Shown here: positions 8,586 to 20,322 of the stretch, in pieces
Numbering within the stretch: the stretch's first letter is position 1
Layout of the letters: each line of letters opens with the position of its first letter
Assembly (NCBI GenBank): GCA_963707135.1
Contig: CAVPOY010000042.1
Span: forward strand, 1-64,000
Direction: 5' to 3'
DNA length: 64,000 bases
From: JBGSTR01 sp963707135
GTDB taxonomy: Bacteria; Pseudomonadota; Gammaproteobacteria; Chromatiales; Chromatiaceae
Translations under genes and position numbers: made by a program
Notes under the pieces: model-generated
Databases searched by the model: none
Told to the model about the DNA's origin: nothing
What the model saw: the letters and a program-made list of their open reading frames with translations, nothing else

Positions 8586-11500
8586 ATGAAAAAACCTACT
8601 CTGCTCCCGCGAAGGGCATTCTGTCTTTGGCTGCTGATACTGATTCAGCCACCCGCCGCCGGCGAAAGCGCAAACCCTGGCGACCCTTGGCGGCCGCTGG
8701 TGACCGAGGACGTTCTGGAATCCAGGATCGCCGCGGCCGAGACCGACCCCGATTTGAAGGGCGGAGCTAAGGACCAGCTCGTGGCGCTGTATCGCGAGGC
8801 ACTGGCCAACCTGTCTCAGATCAAGGCCTTCCGCGGACGGGCCACGTCGTTTGAAGAGACCGCCCGAACGGCGCCGGATCAGACGCGGATTACACGCGGG
8901 CGAACCCATGCGCCGCCCGGCGACGAGAGCCTGGCAGAACCGGACGCGGATCGGCTGGTACCGCTCGAGCAGCTTGATCTTCAACTCGAGATAGCTCAGG
9001 CCGACTTGGCAGAGACCGTCGCCCTGCGCGCGGACCTCGAGCGCCGGCTGGCCGATCAGGAGGGCCGGCGGGAGACGGCCAGGGTGCGGCGCACCAAGGC
9101 TCAGCAAGAGCAGGAGGCCACTGGCGCCTCGCTCCAGACCGGTCTCGACGCGGATGAAGCGCCGTCGGTAGCGCGAGCCGGGCGTTGGGTTCTGGAGACG
9201 CGATACGGGGCGTTGGGCGCCGAGATCGACGCGCTCGACCAGGAGCTTCTGACTCTGCCGTTGCGCCTGGGGCTGTTGAAGGCGCAGCGTGACGAAACTT
9301 CGGCTGAGATCGACCGGCTCCAGCGGCGGGTCGATGCTCTGACGGCACGGGTCTACGCCAGGCTCGGGGCGGAGGCGGAGCAAGCTGCGGCCGAGGCGAA
9401 GCGCGTCCTTCGGGAAACTGCGGATGCGGATCCGGGCCTGAAACGCCTCGCCGAGCAGAACGCGGAGCTTGCCGATGGGCTGCTCAGCGTATCGGCTCAG
9501 CTCGATGGGCTATATCAGGAACAGGTACGGGCGGATCGCTCGGCCGAGCAGATCCGGGCGAATTTCAAGCGCGAGCGGGCCGCGGTAGAAGTCAGCGGCC
9601 TTGCGGCCGGCCTTGGCGAGCTCCTTCTTGAGCACCGCGCCTCACTGCCGGACATCAAGAAGCACGGGTACCGGGTCCGCGCCATCGCGGATGAGATCGC
9701 CGCGGCGAACGTAAGCCGCCTGCGCTATCTGGACGAGGCGGCGCGCCTCGGCGATGTTGACCGAGCCGTCGCCGAGCTCGCCCCCGAGGTCATATCGGCG
9801 GAAACGCCCGATCTGCGCGCCAGGCTCCGCGAGCTGCTAGAGCAACGTCGGGACCTGCTCGACAGGCAGCTCGATATCGTGGAGCGCTACCTGGGCGCCC
9901 TGCGCGGGCTGCGGTCCTCCGAGACCCGGATGCTAGAGGCGGCAGAGGACTACGATGCCTTCCTCGAGGAGCACTTGTTCTGGCTCCGCACCGAGGCGCG
10001 GGCCCACGGGACCGGAATCGGAGACCTGCCGGCAGAGATGCGGCGGCTGTTTGCGTCGGCACCCTGGACCGCCCTCGGCCAAGTTTTTCGCGATCAGGCC
10101 GCGGCGTCCCCGATCTTCTGGCTGGCCCTGCTGATATCCGCGGCCCTGTTCTGGAAGCGCAGCCAACTCGACGCCGCGATCGACGCCAGCTCCGCGCTCG
10201 TGGGCAAGCCCGCCAGCGACAGCTTCGGTAGCACCCTGCGCGCCCTGGTCCTATCGCTGCTGCGCGCTGCCCCCTTGCCCCTGCTGGTGGGGATCACGGG
10301 CTGGCTGTTCATGGCCGGCGCACACGGCGGAGCGCTGACGCGCGACGTCGGCTATACCCTGGTCCGCGTCGCGCTGACCCTCTACATCCTTCTTGCCCTG
10401 CGCGCGATATGCCTGCCCCGCGGGCTCGCCGTCCGGCACTTCCGCTGGCCGGAGGCCAGCGTGCGGCGGCTAGCAACGGAGCTCCGATGGCTGACCGGGG
10501 TCTTTGTCCCGGCGAGCCTCATCGGACGGATGGCCATGGACCTGAATCCTGTCGTGTCCGGCGGGCTGGTCACCCGGCTCGCCATGCCGGTCGCGATCGT
10601 GGCGCTCGCCCTGTTTCTGTATCGGACCCTGCACCCCAGACACGGCGCGCTGGCGCACCGGCGGCTTCGACCCGGGATGGGGGCACCGCTGCGCACCCGG
10701 CCGCTCTGGTTCCCTGTCCTGGTTGCTTTTCCTCTGCTGGTGCTGGCCGCAGCCCTGGGCGGCTATGTCTACTCCGCGATCATCACGGCGACGGCCTATC
10801 TGTTCACATTGTGGCTGATCATAGGTCTGGTGCTGCTGCATGCCCTCGCGGTGCGTTGGCTGACCCTGACGCAGCGGCGCCTGGCCTACCGTGCTGCCGT
10901 GGAACGTCGTAAGGCGGCACTCGCGGCGAGAGAGGCGGCGGAGTCTGAGGCCGAGGACCCGGAGGTCGCACTGAAGTCTGAGCTAGCCGACGTGGACCTC
11001 GATGCGGTAACCGAGGACACCCGGGAGCTGCTCAGGATCTTGATCACCTTCGTCGCGTTCGGGGGGCTCTACCTGATCTGGTCGTCCGTGCTGCCCGCCC
11101 TGGGGATCCTGGACGACGTGACCCTTTGGCACCGCACGGACATGGTGGGCGGGGTGCAGCAAGCCGTGCCGGTAAGCCTTGCGGATCTCGGCCTGGCAGT
11201 GATCTACATCATCGTGATGGCGGTGCTCGCCAAACGGCTGCCCGCGTTGCTGGACGTCATCCTGTTGGAGCGATTCCGGATGGCCCCCAGCAGCCGTTAT
11301 ACGGTGACGACGCTGACGACCTACGCCATCATCACCGTCGGCACACTGCTGGCGCTCAGTACCCTCGGCGCCCAGTGGTCACAGGTCCAGTGGCTGGTGG
11401 CCGCCTTGGGGGTGGGTATCGGATTCGGGCTTCAGGAGATCGTGGCCAACTTCATCAGCGGGCTGATAATCCTGTTCGAGCGCCCGGTGCGCGTCGGTGA

Positions 11501-12047
11501 CATGGTTACCGTCGGCGAAACGGACGGGGTGGTGACCAAGATCCGTATCCGCGCCACCACCATCCGTAATCTGGATCGCAAAGAGCTGCTGGTGCCAAAC
11601 AAGGAGTTCATCACCGGCCGGCTGCTCAACTGGTCCCTGTCGGATCAGGTCACCCGGGTCATGATCGTGGTGGGCGTCGCCTACGGGACCGATGTCGAGA
11701 AGGCCCATGCCTTGATGCGGGAGGCGGCGGAGGAAAACGAGCGCGTGCTCGACGACCCGAAACCGAGCCTGAGCTTCGAGGGTTTCGGCGACAATTCCCT
11801 GACCCTGATCCTGCGCGCCTTTATCGACGATCTCGACTACCGGATCGCGACCATTACGGACCTGCACAAGGCAATCAACCGCAAGTTCGAGCAGGCAGGC
11901 ATCGTCATCGCCTTCCCTCAACGGGACCTGCACCTGGACTCAAGCGAGCCGCTTCGGGTGCGAATTGAGGACTCCAGCCAGCGCACACGCGAAGATGACG
12001 GCACTCACGGGGCCGGCCGGGGCGACGGTCCGAAAGGAAACGCCTGA
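8586..12047 (+). CDS. Large MscS-family mechanosensitive channel (MscK/MscM type)
   Basis: The 1153-aa product resembles MscK (KefA) and MscM of E. coli in size and layout: a signal peptide (residues 1-25), a long periplasmic coiled-coil region (about 30-500), several membrane segments from about residue 510, and the MscS pore and beta domain near the C-terminus. The pore-lining helix reads VAALGVGIGFGLQEIVANF (about 940), followed by LFERPVRVGDMV and the NLDRKELLVPNKEFI block, all signatures of the family. It releases solutes upon hypo-osmotic shock through the inner membrane. The start at ATG 8586 gives the natural signal peptide. Convergent with the 12.3 kb gene. Confidence 0.9.
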   Translation: MKKPTLLPRRAFCLWLLILIQPPAAGESANPGDPWRPLVTEDVLESRIAAAETDPDLKGGAKDQLVALYREALANLSQIKAFRGRATSFEETARTAPDQTRITRGRTHAPPGDESLAEPDADRLVPLEQLDLQLEIAQADLAETVALRADLERRLADQEGRRETARVRRTKAQQEQEATGASLQTGLDADEAPSVARAGRWVLETRYGALGAEIDALDQELLTLPLRLGLLKAQRDETSAEIDRLQRRVDALTARVYARLGAEAEQAAAEAKRVLRETADADPGLKRLAEQNAELADGLLSVSAQLDGLYQEQVRADRSAEQIRANFKRERAAVEVSGLAAGLGELLLEHRASLPDIKKHGYRVRAIADEIAAANVSRLRYLDEAARLGDVDRAVAELAPEVISAETPDLRARLRELLEQRRDLLDRQLDIVERYLGALRGLRSSETRMLEAAEDYDAFLEEHLFWLRTEARAHGTGIGDLPAEMRRLFASAPWTALGQVFRDQAAASPIFWLALLISAALFWKRSQLDAAIDASSALVGKPASDSFGSTLRALVLSLLRAAPLPLLVGITGWLFMAGAHGGALTRDVGYTLVRVALTLYILLALRAICLPRGLAVRHFRWPEASVRRLATELRWLTGVFVPASLIGRMAMDLNPVVSGGLVTRLAMPVAIVALALFLYRTLHPRHGALAHRRLRPGMGAPLRTRPLWFPVLVAFPLLVLAAALGGYVYSAIITATAYLFTLWLIIGLVLLHALAVRWLTLTQRRLAYRAAVERRKAALAAREAAESEAEDPEVALKSELADVDLDAVTEDTRELLRILITFVAFGGLYLIWSSVLPALGILDDVTLWHRTDMVGGVQQAVPVSLADLGLAVIYIIVMAVLAKRLPALLDVILLERFRMAPSSRYTVTTLTTYAIITVGTLLALSTLGAQWSQVQWLVAALGVGIGFGLQEIVANFISGLIILFERPVRVGDMVTVGETDGVVTKIRIRATTIRNLDRKELLVPNKEFITGRLLNWSLSDQVTRVMIVVGVAYGTDVEKAHALMREAAEENERVLDDPKPSLSFEGFGDNSLTLILRAFIDDLDYRIATITDLHKAINRKFEQAGIVIAFPQRDLHLDSSEPLRVRIEDSSQRTREDDGTHGAGRGDGPKGNA

Positions 12048-12081
12048 CCCGCTCCCGCTCGTGGCCGCCCTAAGGCGTTGC

Positions 12082-12246
12082 TGATCAAGAGCCATCCCGG
12101 CACTCGACGAGCTCGGGCTCCGAGAGGCACGACTCTCTTGGCGCTCCATTTTCAGTGGGTCACATCCAATGAAACTGCCGGGTCATCCTTGGCCCGGATG
12201 GGAAACTCAATCGGTCAGCGTTTCCCCGGCGGGAGACGGCGCCCGT
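12082..12246. repeat. Structured intergenic repeat, copy 2
   Basis: Second copy of the repeat at 7626-7788, in the same orientation. The CCGGG...CCCGG hairpin is conserved (12178-12197), and its one stem difference is a C-to-T change that leaves a G-T wobble pair. The other hairpin keeps the inner GAGAG/CTCTC pairs (12122-12137) but has a two-base bulge further out. Like copy 1, it fills the gap between two convergent genes. Confidence 0.7.
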
Positions 12247-12250
12247 CAGG

Positions 12251-13273
12251 CTAGAGTGCGAGAAAGAGATCCGCGTTCCTAAAAAAGTCCGGCTGCGGCA
12301 GCAGCTCCTCGCGCGGGAAGCGTACCAGCGACCCGACGCGCGGTCCGTGGGACGCGATATGAATCTCGGACAGCTCGATCTCGTTTCCGGCCTCGGTCGA
12401 GGCGCCCTCCAGTTTGATCCCGAGACGGCTCACGCGGAGCCGGGTGATGCCGCCGGTCAGGAACTGCTCCGGTTTGGCGAGGCTCTCGGCGACGAAGGCG
12501 AGCTGATCGTCGAGGGTGGCAAGGCGCAGACCCACACCGGCCAGGTCCTGTTCGGCCTGCCCGATGTTCCGCTCGAGCCGAGAGCGGTCCTCGACGGCAT
12601 CGGCACGCCGGTTCGCCTCCTTCAGCCGCCCCCGAAGTACCCGGAGCCGGGTCTCGAGGTCGGCGACGGTCGTGGTCGCCCCCCCGACCTGCTGCCGGAT
12701 ATGGCCCAGAAACGCCTTGAGGACGCAGCATTTGAGCGCGCAGCGCGCGTCGACCTCGGTCGCGCCCGGCGAAATCACCTGGTGATCGGTAAAGCTCACG
12801 GCCGTTTGCATCACCTCCCGCTGAACGGCATCTCCGTTGAGTCCCATGCCCAAGTGCTGGCGCTCCTCCTTGCGCATGCACAGCAGCGCCCAACAATCCT
12901 GGGCGGACGGGTTCTCCTCGAACAGCTGCCGCACCTCCAGACTCTGGCTGAAGACCTCTCGCAGATGATTCGCGTCCACGAAGAAGGCGTTGACGCTCGG
13001 GTCCATGCCGAAGGCGGACCGGCTACAGAGCCGGGCATCCGGAAAACCCTCGACCATGGCGTCGACGTGGCGGATCGCCGTGGCGACCGGGTCCCTGAGC
13101 CGGCGCGCGTAGCCGGGAAGGGCTCTGAGCCGAACATCCGTCTCGTCAACGACATGCTCGACGACGTCGGCGAGAACGGTTTCGCACCGGTGAGGAGTTC
13201 CGGACGCGGGGGCGCCCGCCTCTCGCGCACCACTGAGACTCAGGAAAATGTCCTGGAAGAACGTGCCTAGCAT
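12251..13273 (-). CDS. Uncharacterised 340-aa cytoplasmic protein
   Basis: I do not recognise this protein. It has no signal peptide or membrane segment. The middle (about residues 200-260) is rich in Leu/Arg/Glu (VADLETRLRVLRGRLKEANR, then DRSRLERNIGQAEQDL) and should form a coiled coil. The last third (residues 280-340) looks like short beta strands (ITRLRVSRLGIKLEG, IELSEIHIASHGPRVGSLVRF). Six cysteines are scattered, including CALKCCVLKAF. The start ATG 13273 has a strong GGAGGAGG site and a good sigma-70 promoter. Downstream is repeat copy 2 and the convergent channel gene. Confidence 0.6.
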   Translation of the reverse strand: MLGTFFQDIFLSLSGAREAGAPASGTPHRCETVLADVVEHVVDETDVRLRALPGYARRLRDPVATAIRHVDAMVEGFPDARLCSRSAFGMDPSVNAFFVDANHLREVFSQSLEVRQLFEENPSAQDCWALLCMRKEERQHLGMGLNGDAVQREVMQTAVSFTDHQVISPGATEVDARCALKCCVLKAFLGHIRQQVGGATTTVADLETRLRVLRGRLKEANRRADAVEDRSRLERNIGQAEQDLAGVGLRLATLDDQLAFVAESLAKPEQFLTGGITRLRVSRLGIKLEGASTEAGNEIELSEIHIASHGPRVGSLVRFPREELLPQPDFFRNADLFLAL

Positions 13274-13302
13274 TTTTTGTAATCCTCCTCCGGTCAGCGG
13301 AA

Positions 13303-13331
13303 CCTATACTGCACCGGATCGGATCTGGCAA
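13303..13331 (-). promoter_or_regulatory. Sigma-70 promoter of the 340-aa gene
   Basis: On the minus strand TTGCCA (13326-13331) is a 5/6 match to the -35 box and TATAGG (13303-13308) a 4/6 match to the -10 box, with a 17-bp spacer. Transcription would begin about 23 nt before the ATG. Confidence 0.55.
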
Positions 13332-13369
13332 TCATTAATTTTCCTGCACAGGGGTTAGGCCGCCGAGTA

Positions 13370-14332
13370 TCAGGCCTCGGGCCAGAGCCCGCGGATCGCC
13401 GCGATTCCCTGCGCTCCGTGCCGTACGGCCTCCGCCAGATCGGCGGGGCCGAGCCCGCCAAGCGCAAACACCGGCAGGGGTACAGGGTCGACCAGCTCGG
13501 CGAAGCGCGGCCACCCCAGGGCCGCCGCGTCCGGATGGGTGACCGTGGGTTTGACCGGCGACAACAGCGCGTAGTCGAGACCCAACCCGGCCGCGCATTT
13601 CAGCTCCGCGGCATCGTGACAGGAGGCCCCGACGAGCTCACCCGCGCGTCCGGGGCGTCGCACCATGGCCGTCAACCGATGCCCCCTCAGGTGCAGACCG
13701 TGCCGGGGTACATCGCCGACCGACGCCGGATCCCGGTTGAGCAGCAGCCTGGCCCGACGCTGCTCGCAGACATCGAACGCCCGGCCCGCGAGTGATGCGT
13801 AGGCGCGGTCGTCGAGCTCATGTGCCCTGAGCTGCACCAGTGCGATACCGGCGTCGAGGGCGCGCCCCAACCGGCCCAGCAGATCGGCCGCCGCCCGTGG
13901 GCCGGTGCCGGATCCCTGGCCGGTGATCAACATCAGCTGGGGTAGCCGTAGCGCGGCGATGATCGGCCGGTCGGCCGCCGGGAACGAGTCCGGGTCCATC
14001 GCCGCCGGGGAGAGCCACGCCAGGGCCTGCCCCTCCAGGCCCCGCGCCGCCCCCGAGTAGCGCTGGACGCGGTGCACGTCGAGCAGCACATGGCGGTCGC
14101 CGTAGTCGTGGTGGACGCGAATCAACGGCTTGCTCGCCTCGACCCGGATACCGAGCTCCTCCGCGAGCTCCCGCGCGAGGCCATGCTCAGGGGCCTCACC
14201 AGGTTCTAGTTTCCCTCCGGGAAACTCCCACAGGCCGCCCTGATGGACGTGGTCCGGCCGCCGGCTGACCAGGATCCGACCCACCGCGTCGGGGATGGCT
14301 CCGGCCATCACGTGTATCTGCCGCGTGGTCAC
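13370..14332 (-). CDS. Nudix hydrolase fused to a ThiE-like domain
   Basis: The 320-aa product has an N-terminal MutT-type Nudix domain (about 1-130) with Nudix box GGKLEPGEAPEHGLARELAE followed by ELGI, and a C-terminal thiamine-phosphate-synthase-like TIM barrel (about 133-320; LMLITGQG, ALVQLRAHELDD, LLSPVKPTVTHP, FALGGLGPADL). This fusion is a known arrangement in gammaproteobacteria next to argJ and secA. The Nudix half probably removes oxidised nucleoside triphosphates; the ThiE half's role is unclear because its substrate-binding residues are altered in many such fusions. It starts 45 nt after argJ and probably shares its transcript. Confidence 0.85.
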   Translation of the reverse strand: MTTRQIHVMAGAIPDAVGRILVSRRPDHVHQGGLWEFPGGKLEPGEAPEHGLARELAEELGIRVEASKPLIRVHHDYGDRHVLLDVHRVQRYSGAARGLEGQALAWLSPAAMDPDSFPAADRPIIAALRLPQLMLITGQGSGTGPRAAADLLGRLGRALDAGIALVQLRAHELDDRAYASLAGRAFDVCEQRRARLLLNRDPASVGDVPRHGLHLRGHRLTAMVRRPGRAGELVGASCHDAAELKCAAGLGLDYALLSPVKPTVTHPDAAALGWPRFAELVDPVPLPVFALGGLGPADLAEAVRHGAQGIAAIRGLWPEA

Positions 14333-14377
14333 GAACGGCGTTCGAGGCCGAGCGGCCCGCGGTCCCGTCGGCCCGTC

Positions 14378-15589
14378 TCAGGTGCGGTACTCGGCGTTGA
14401 TACGCACGTAGTCATAGGAGAGGTCGCAGGTCAGGACCTGCGCGACGGCATCGCCGCGGCCTAGGGCGACCCGGATCAGGATCTCGGGCTCGGCCATCGC
14501 CGCCGCGCCGGCCGATTCGGTGTAATCCGGCGCACGGCCGCCGCCGGAGACGATCAGCAGGTCGCCAAGCCGGATCTCGACCCGCTCGATATCGAGGTCC
14601 GCGACACCGGCCCGGCCGACGGCGGCGAGGATCCTGCCCCAGTTGGGATCCGAAGCGAACAGGGCCGTCTTGACCAGCGGCGAGTGGGCGATGGTATAGG
14701 CGACCTGCCGCGCCTCGTCCCGATCGGCCGCGTCCTCGACACTCACGGTCACGAGCTTGGTGGCACCCTCGGCATCACGGATGATGGCGGTGGCGAGCTC
14801 CGCGCAAACGGCATCGACGGCGGCCCGCAGCGCGCCGGCGTCCGCCCCGCCGGGGTCGAAGATCGCGCCGTTGCCCAGCGTGCCGGCGGCTACCAGCACA
14901 CAGGCGTCGTTGGTCGAGGTGTCGCCGTCGACGGTGATCGCATTGAAGGAGTAAGCGACCGCGGATCGGAGGCAATCCTGCAGCAGCTCCGGCTCGACCG
15001 CGGCATCGGTCGCCAGGAACGCGAGCATGGTCGCCATGTCGGGGCGGATCATCCCGGCCCCTTTCGCTATCCCGGTAACGGTGGCCGTGCGCCCGCCGAC
15101 GGCGAACCGGCGCGAAACCAGCTTCGGCACCGTGTCGGTGGTCATGATGGCGCGCGCCGCGGAGGGCCAGCCGGCTTCTTCGAGCCCGTTCAGCAGAGCC
15201 GGCAGGGTCGCCCGTATCCGCTCGACCGGCAGATGCTCACCGATGACGCCGGTGGAGAAGGGCAGTACCTGGGCGTCGCGGCATCCGGTCAACCCGGCGA
15301 CGGCCTGGCAGCTCGACTCGGCGTCGGCAAGCCCCCGCGCGCCGGTGCCCGCGTTCGCGTTGCCTGAGTTGACGAGCAGCCAGCGCGGGGCCGCGGCCGC
15401 GAGATGGCGCCGTGCGACCTGGACGGGCGCGGCACAGAAGGCGTTGCGGGTGAAGACCGCGGCGCAGGCACTGCCCTCCGGCAGCTCGAACAGCACCAGG
15501 TCATCGCGCCCCTGATAGCGGATACCGGCGGCCGCGGCGGCGACCCGCACACCCGCGACGGGCTCGAAGGGCAGAACGGACTTGGTCAT
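14378..15589 (-). CDS. argJ: Bifunctional glutamate N-acetyltransferase/ornithine acetyltransferase
   Basis: The 403-aa product is full length for ArgJ, which moves the acetyl group from N-acetylornithine to glutamate and can also make N-acetylglutamate from acetyl-CoA in arginine synthesis. The self-cleavage site lies in KGAGMIRPDMATML; the new N-terminal nucleophile is Thr187. Other family blocks are LLVNSGNANAGTG, MTTDTVPK, DGDTSTNDACVL and SDPNWGRIL. It lies 110 nt downstream of secA in the same direction, the usual neighbourhood in these bacteria. Confidence 0.95.
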   Translation of the reverse strand: MTKSVLPFEPVAGVRVAAAAAGIRYQGRDDLVLFELPEGSACAAVFTRNAFCAAPVQVARRHLAAAAPRWLLVNSGNANAGTGARGLADAESSCQAVAGLTGCRDAQVLPFSTGVIGEHLPVERIRATLPALLNGLEEAGWPSAARAIMTTDTVPKLVSRRFAVGGRTATVTGIAKGAGMIRPDMATMLAFLATDAAVEPELLQDCLRSAVAYSFNAITVDGDTSTNDACVLVAAGTLGNGAIFDPGGADAGALRAAVDAVCAELATAIIRDAEGATKLVTVSVEDAADRDEARQVAYTIAHSPLVKTALFASDPNWGRILAAVGRAGVADLDIERVEIRLGDLLIVSGGGRAPDYTESAGAAAMAEPEILIRVALGRGDAVAQVLTCDLSYDYVRINAEYRT

Positions 15590-15698
15590 GTCGAACTACC
15601 GTATGGCAGGCTGGACGGGGTGCATGCATCCAATCGAGGGCGCGTTTCGCGCATCGGACAAGCGGGCGTAACCGAAGTCTACGCGACCCTCGCGTCCA

Positions 15699-18525
<2,827 letters not shown>

Positions 18526-18646
18526 CGGGTACGGGTGCGACTGGGGAAAAAGACGGAATGATACCGGAAATCTTCGGCCGAATCAGACCGCGTTTGCGCG
18601 GACTCCGACCAATCCTCGGGAACGCGCCGCCGGCAATACGGAAACG

Positions 18647-18673
18647 CCACGAGCGCCCCGTGGGCGCTCGTGG
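18647..18673 (-). terminator. Hairpin terminator between the M23 peptidase gene and secA
   Basis: CCACGAGCGCC and GGCGCTCGTGG form a perfect 11-bp stem with a 5-nt loop, about 45 nt beyond the M23 stop codon. On the minus strand it is followed by CGTTTCC, a weak T-tract. It separates the M23 gene from secA. Confidence 0.55.
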
Positions 18674-18715
18674 TTGTCGGACAAGAAACGCGTTGAAGGC
18701 GACGGAATCGCCGGG

Positions 18716-19704
18716 TCAGCCCGCGTGGTCCGCGGCAGCCAGTGTGCCGCTCGTTTGCGAGCCGATATAACGTTTCGGATTCACGGCGGCCCCATCCTTT
18801 AGAACCTCGAAGTGACAGTGCGGACCGGTCGCGGTCCCGGACGACCCGACCGACGCGATCTTCTGGCCGCGCCGCACCATCTGCCCTTCCTTGACCAAAT
18901 TAGCCTGGTTGTGGGCGTACCGTGTGATCAGGCCGCCAACGTGCTTGATCTCGACGATTCGCCCGTAACCACCCTTCTTTCCGCTGAAGGTGACCACCCC
19001 ATCGGCCACCGCCACCACCGGGGAACCGCGCGGGGCGGCGAAGTCGATGCCCTGGTGGAAACGGCGCTTGCGCTTGATCGGGTGGATGCGATAGCCGTAA
19101 TTTGAGGTGATGTAGCCGGAGCGCACGGGCCAGCCGGATGGAACCGCCTGGGCCGTGAGATCCCTCTCCATGATCGATTCCTCGAGGATATCGAGCTTTC
19201 GCTTGCGATCCTTGACGAGGCTGACGACACTGCCCAGCTCGCTCGCGATCTCCTTGATGGTGTAGTCCTTCAGGGGTCCATCATCGGGTCCGCCCTGGGG
19301 CGGGGGCTTGGTGAAATCGAACTCTTCGCTGTTCAGCCCGGCCATCTGAACCAGCCGCTCGCCCAACGCATTGAGTCGCATGAGCTCGGCCTGCATCTCC
19401 CCGAGCCGGGCGGCTAGGGCGTCCACGTCAGCGGCGCCCGGGTCGACTGCCTGCAGTTGATCGAGGTGGGCGGCTAAGGCGTCCAGGTCGGCCGAGTCGT
19501 CGTAGCCGCCATGGTCGTGATCGTCGTGGAAGTGGAAGTCGGAAGGGACTGCCGCGGAGAGCGACTGGGGGAGGAGAGAGGGAGCTCGGAGTATCTGCCT
19601 AGCCAGAATCCTAACCCACCTCCGGCGACCGCGAACATCAGGGCGGCCATGAAGGCTACAAGCGATTGTCCAGAAAAGTTTTTTCTTCGGTCGAGATGAT
19701 GCAT
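18716..19704 (-). CDS. Membrane-anchored M23 family metallopeptidase, one frameshift
   Basis: The N-terminal part (19704 down to about 19572) has a membrane anchor, SLVAFMAALMFAVAGGGLGF. A one-base loss at a G5 run (19567-19571) separates it from a His/Asp-rich linker (FHFHDDHDHGGYDDS), a coiled-coil stretch (LDALAAHLDQLQ, LAARLGEMQAELMRLNALGE) and a C-terminal M23 domain with the zinc ligands in HQGIDFAAPRG and GPHCHFEVL. Such peptidases cut peptidoglycan cross-links in the periplasm, or activate amidases if degenerate; here the HxxxD and HxH motifs are intact. It sits between secA and dciA, as in many gammaproteobacteria. Confidence 0.85.
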
Positions 19705-19863
19705 GGCGCGTATTTTCTCTTGGGCCTACCGGCCGAAAGCGGGGTTTATACTATGGAGCGACCCAAATCGGAAAGCCGTTCCGCGCTGTTTAACTGAGTC
19801 AGATCAAAGTTTCGGTAGATCTCGCACCCCCTGGTTGCGGTTTCGCCGACAGGAGGAGATCCG

Positions 19864-20322
19864 GTGCGCCGTCGCCCGGCACACATACGGGACCTGCTAG
19901 AAAAGAATCCTGCCGGCGGCGCCTGCCTCGCGCCGCAGGACGCAACGGTTGCGTTCGGTGCCAAGGTGCTCGCCCTGCTCCCCGAGCCCCTGCGCGGGCA
20001 CTGCGCCCCTGGACCCGTGCGCGACGGCACCCTGACGCTGATCCTCGACTCACCGGCCTGGGCGACGCGTGCCCGCTATCAGGCAGCAGACCTGGTCGCC
20101 GAGCTCAAGCCAATGCGGATCGACGCAATCCGGGTGCTGGTCAGGCCCCCGAAACCCGCGGTCCCTGATAGGCATCAACGCAAGGGGCCTCGGTTGAGCC
20201 CCAATGTCGCACGGCTTCTGAGCGAAGCCGCGGAGGCCACGGATGATCCTTATCTGGCCCGCGCGCTCAGGAACCTGGCGCGTCGGGCCGTGGAGGAGCC
20301 CCCTATGGAGCGGAAGGACTAG
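19864..20322 (+). CDS. dciA: DciA/DUF721 family protein, replicative helicase loader
   Basis: The 152-aa product starts at GTG 19864 with AGGAGATCC upstream. It matches DUF721: a basic N-terminal tail, the conserved core block GTLTLILDSPAWATRARYQ, a short RIDAIRVLV strand and a helical C-terminus (LSPNVARLLSEAAEATDD). DciA is the ancestral bacterial factor that loads the DnaB helicase, replaced by DnaC in E. coli. It faces the opposite way to its neighbours and its 3' end overlaps that of lpxC by 4 nt. Confidence 0.85.
   Translation: MRRRPAHIRDLLEKNPAGGACLAPQDATVAFGAKVLALLPEPLRGHCAPGPVRDGTLTLILDSPAWATRARYQAADLVAELKPMRIDAIRVLVRPPKPAVPDRHQRKGPRLSPNVARLLSEAAEATDDPYLARALRNLARRAVEEPPMERKD

Noticed and set aside
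7626..12246. The block between the two repeats as a compound transposon
   Set aside because: There is no transposase or integrase, the repeats are too diverged for recent insertion, no target-site duplication is visible, and both copies lie at convergent gene ends, which fits a REP-like or terminator role better.
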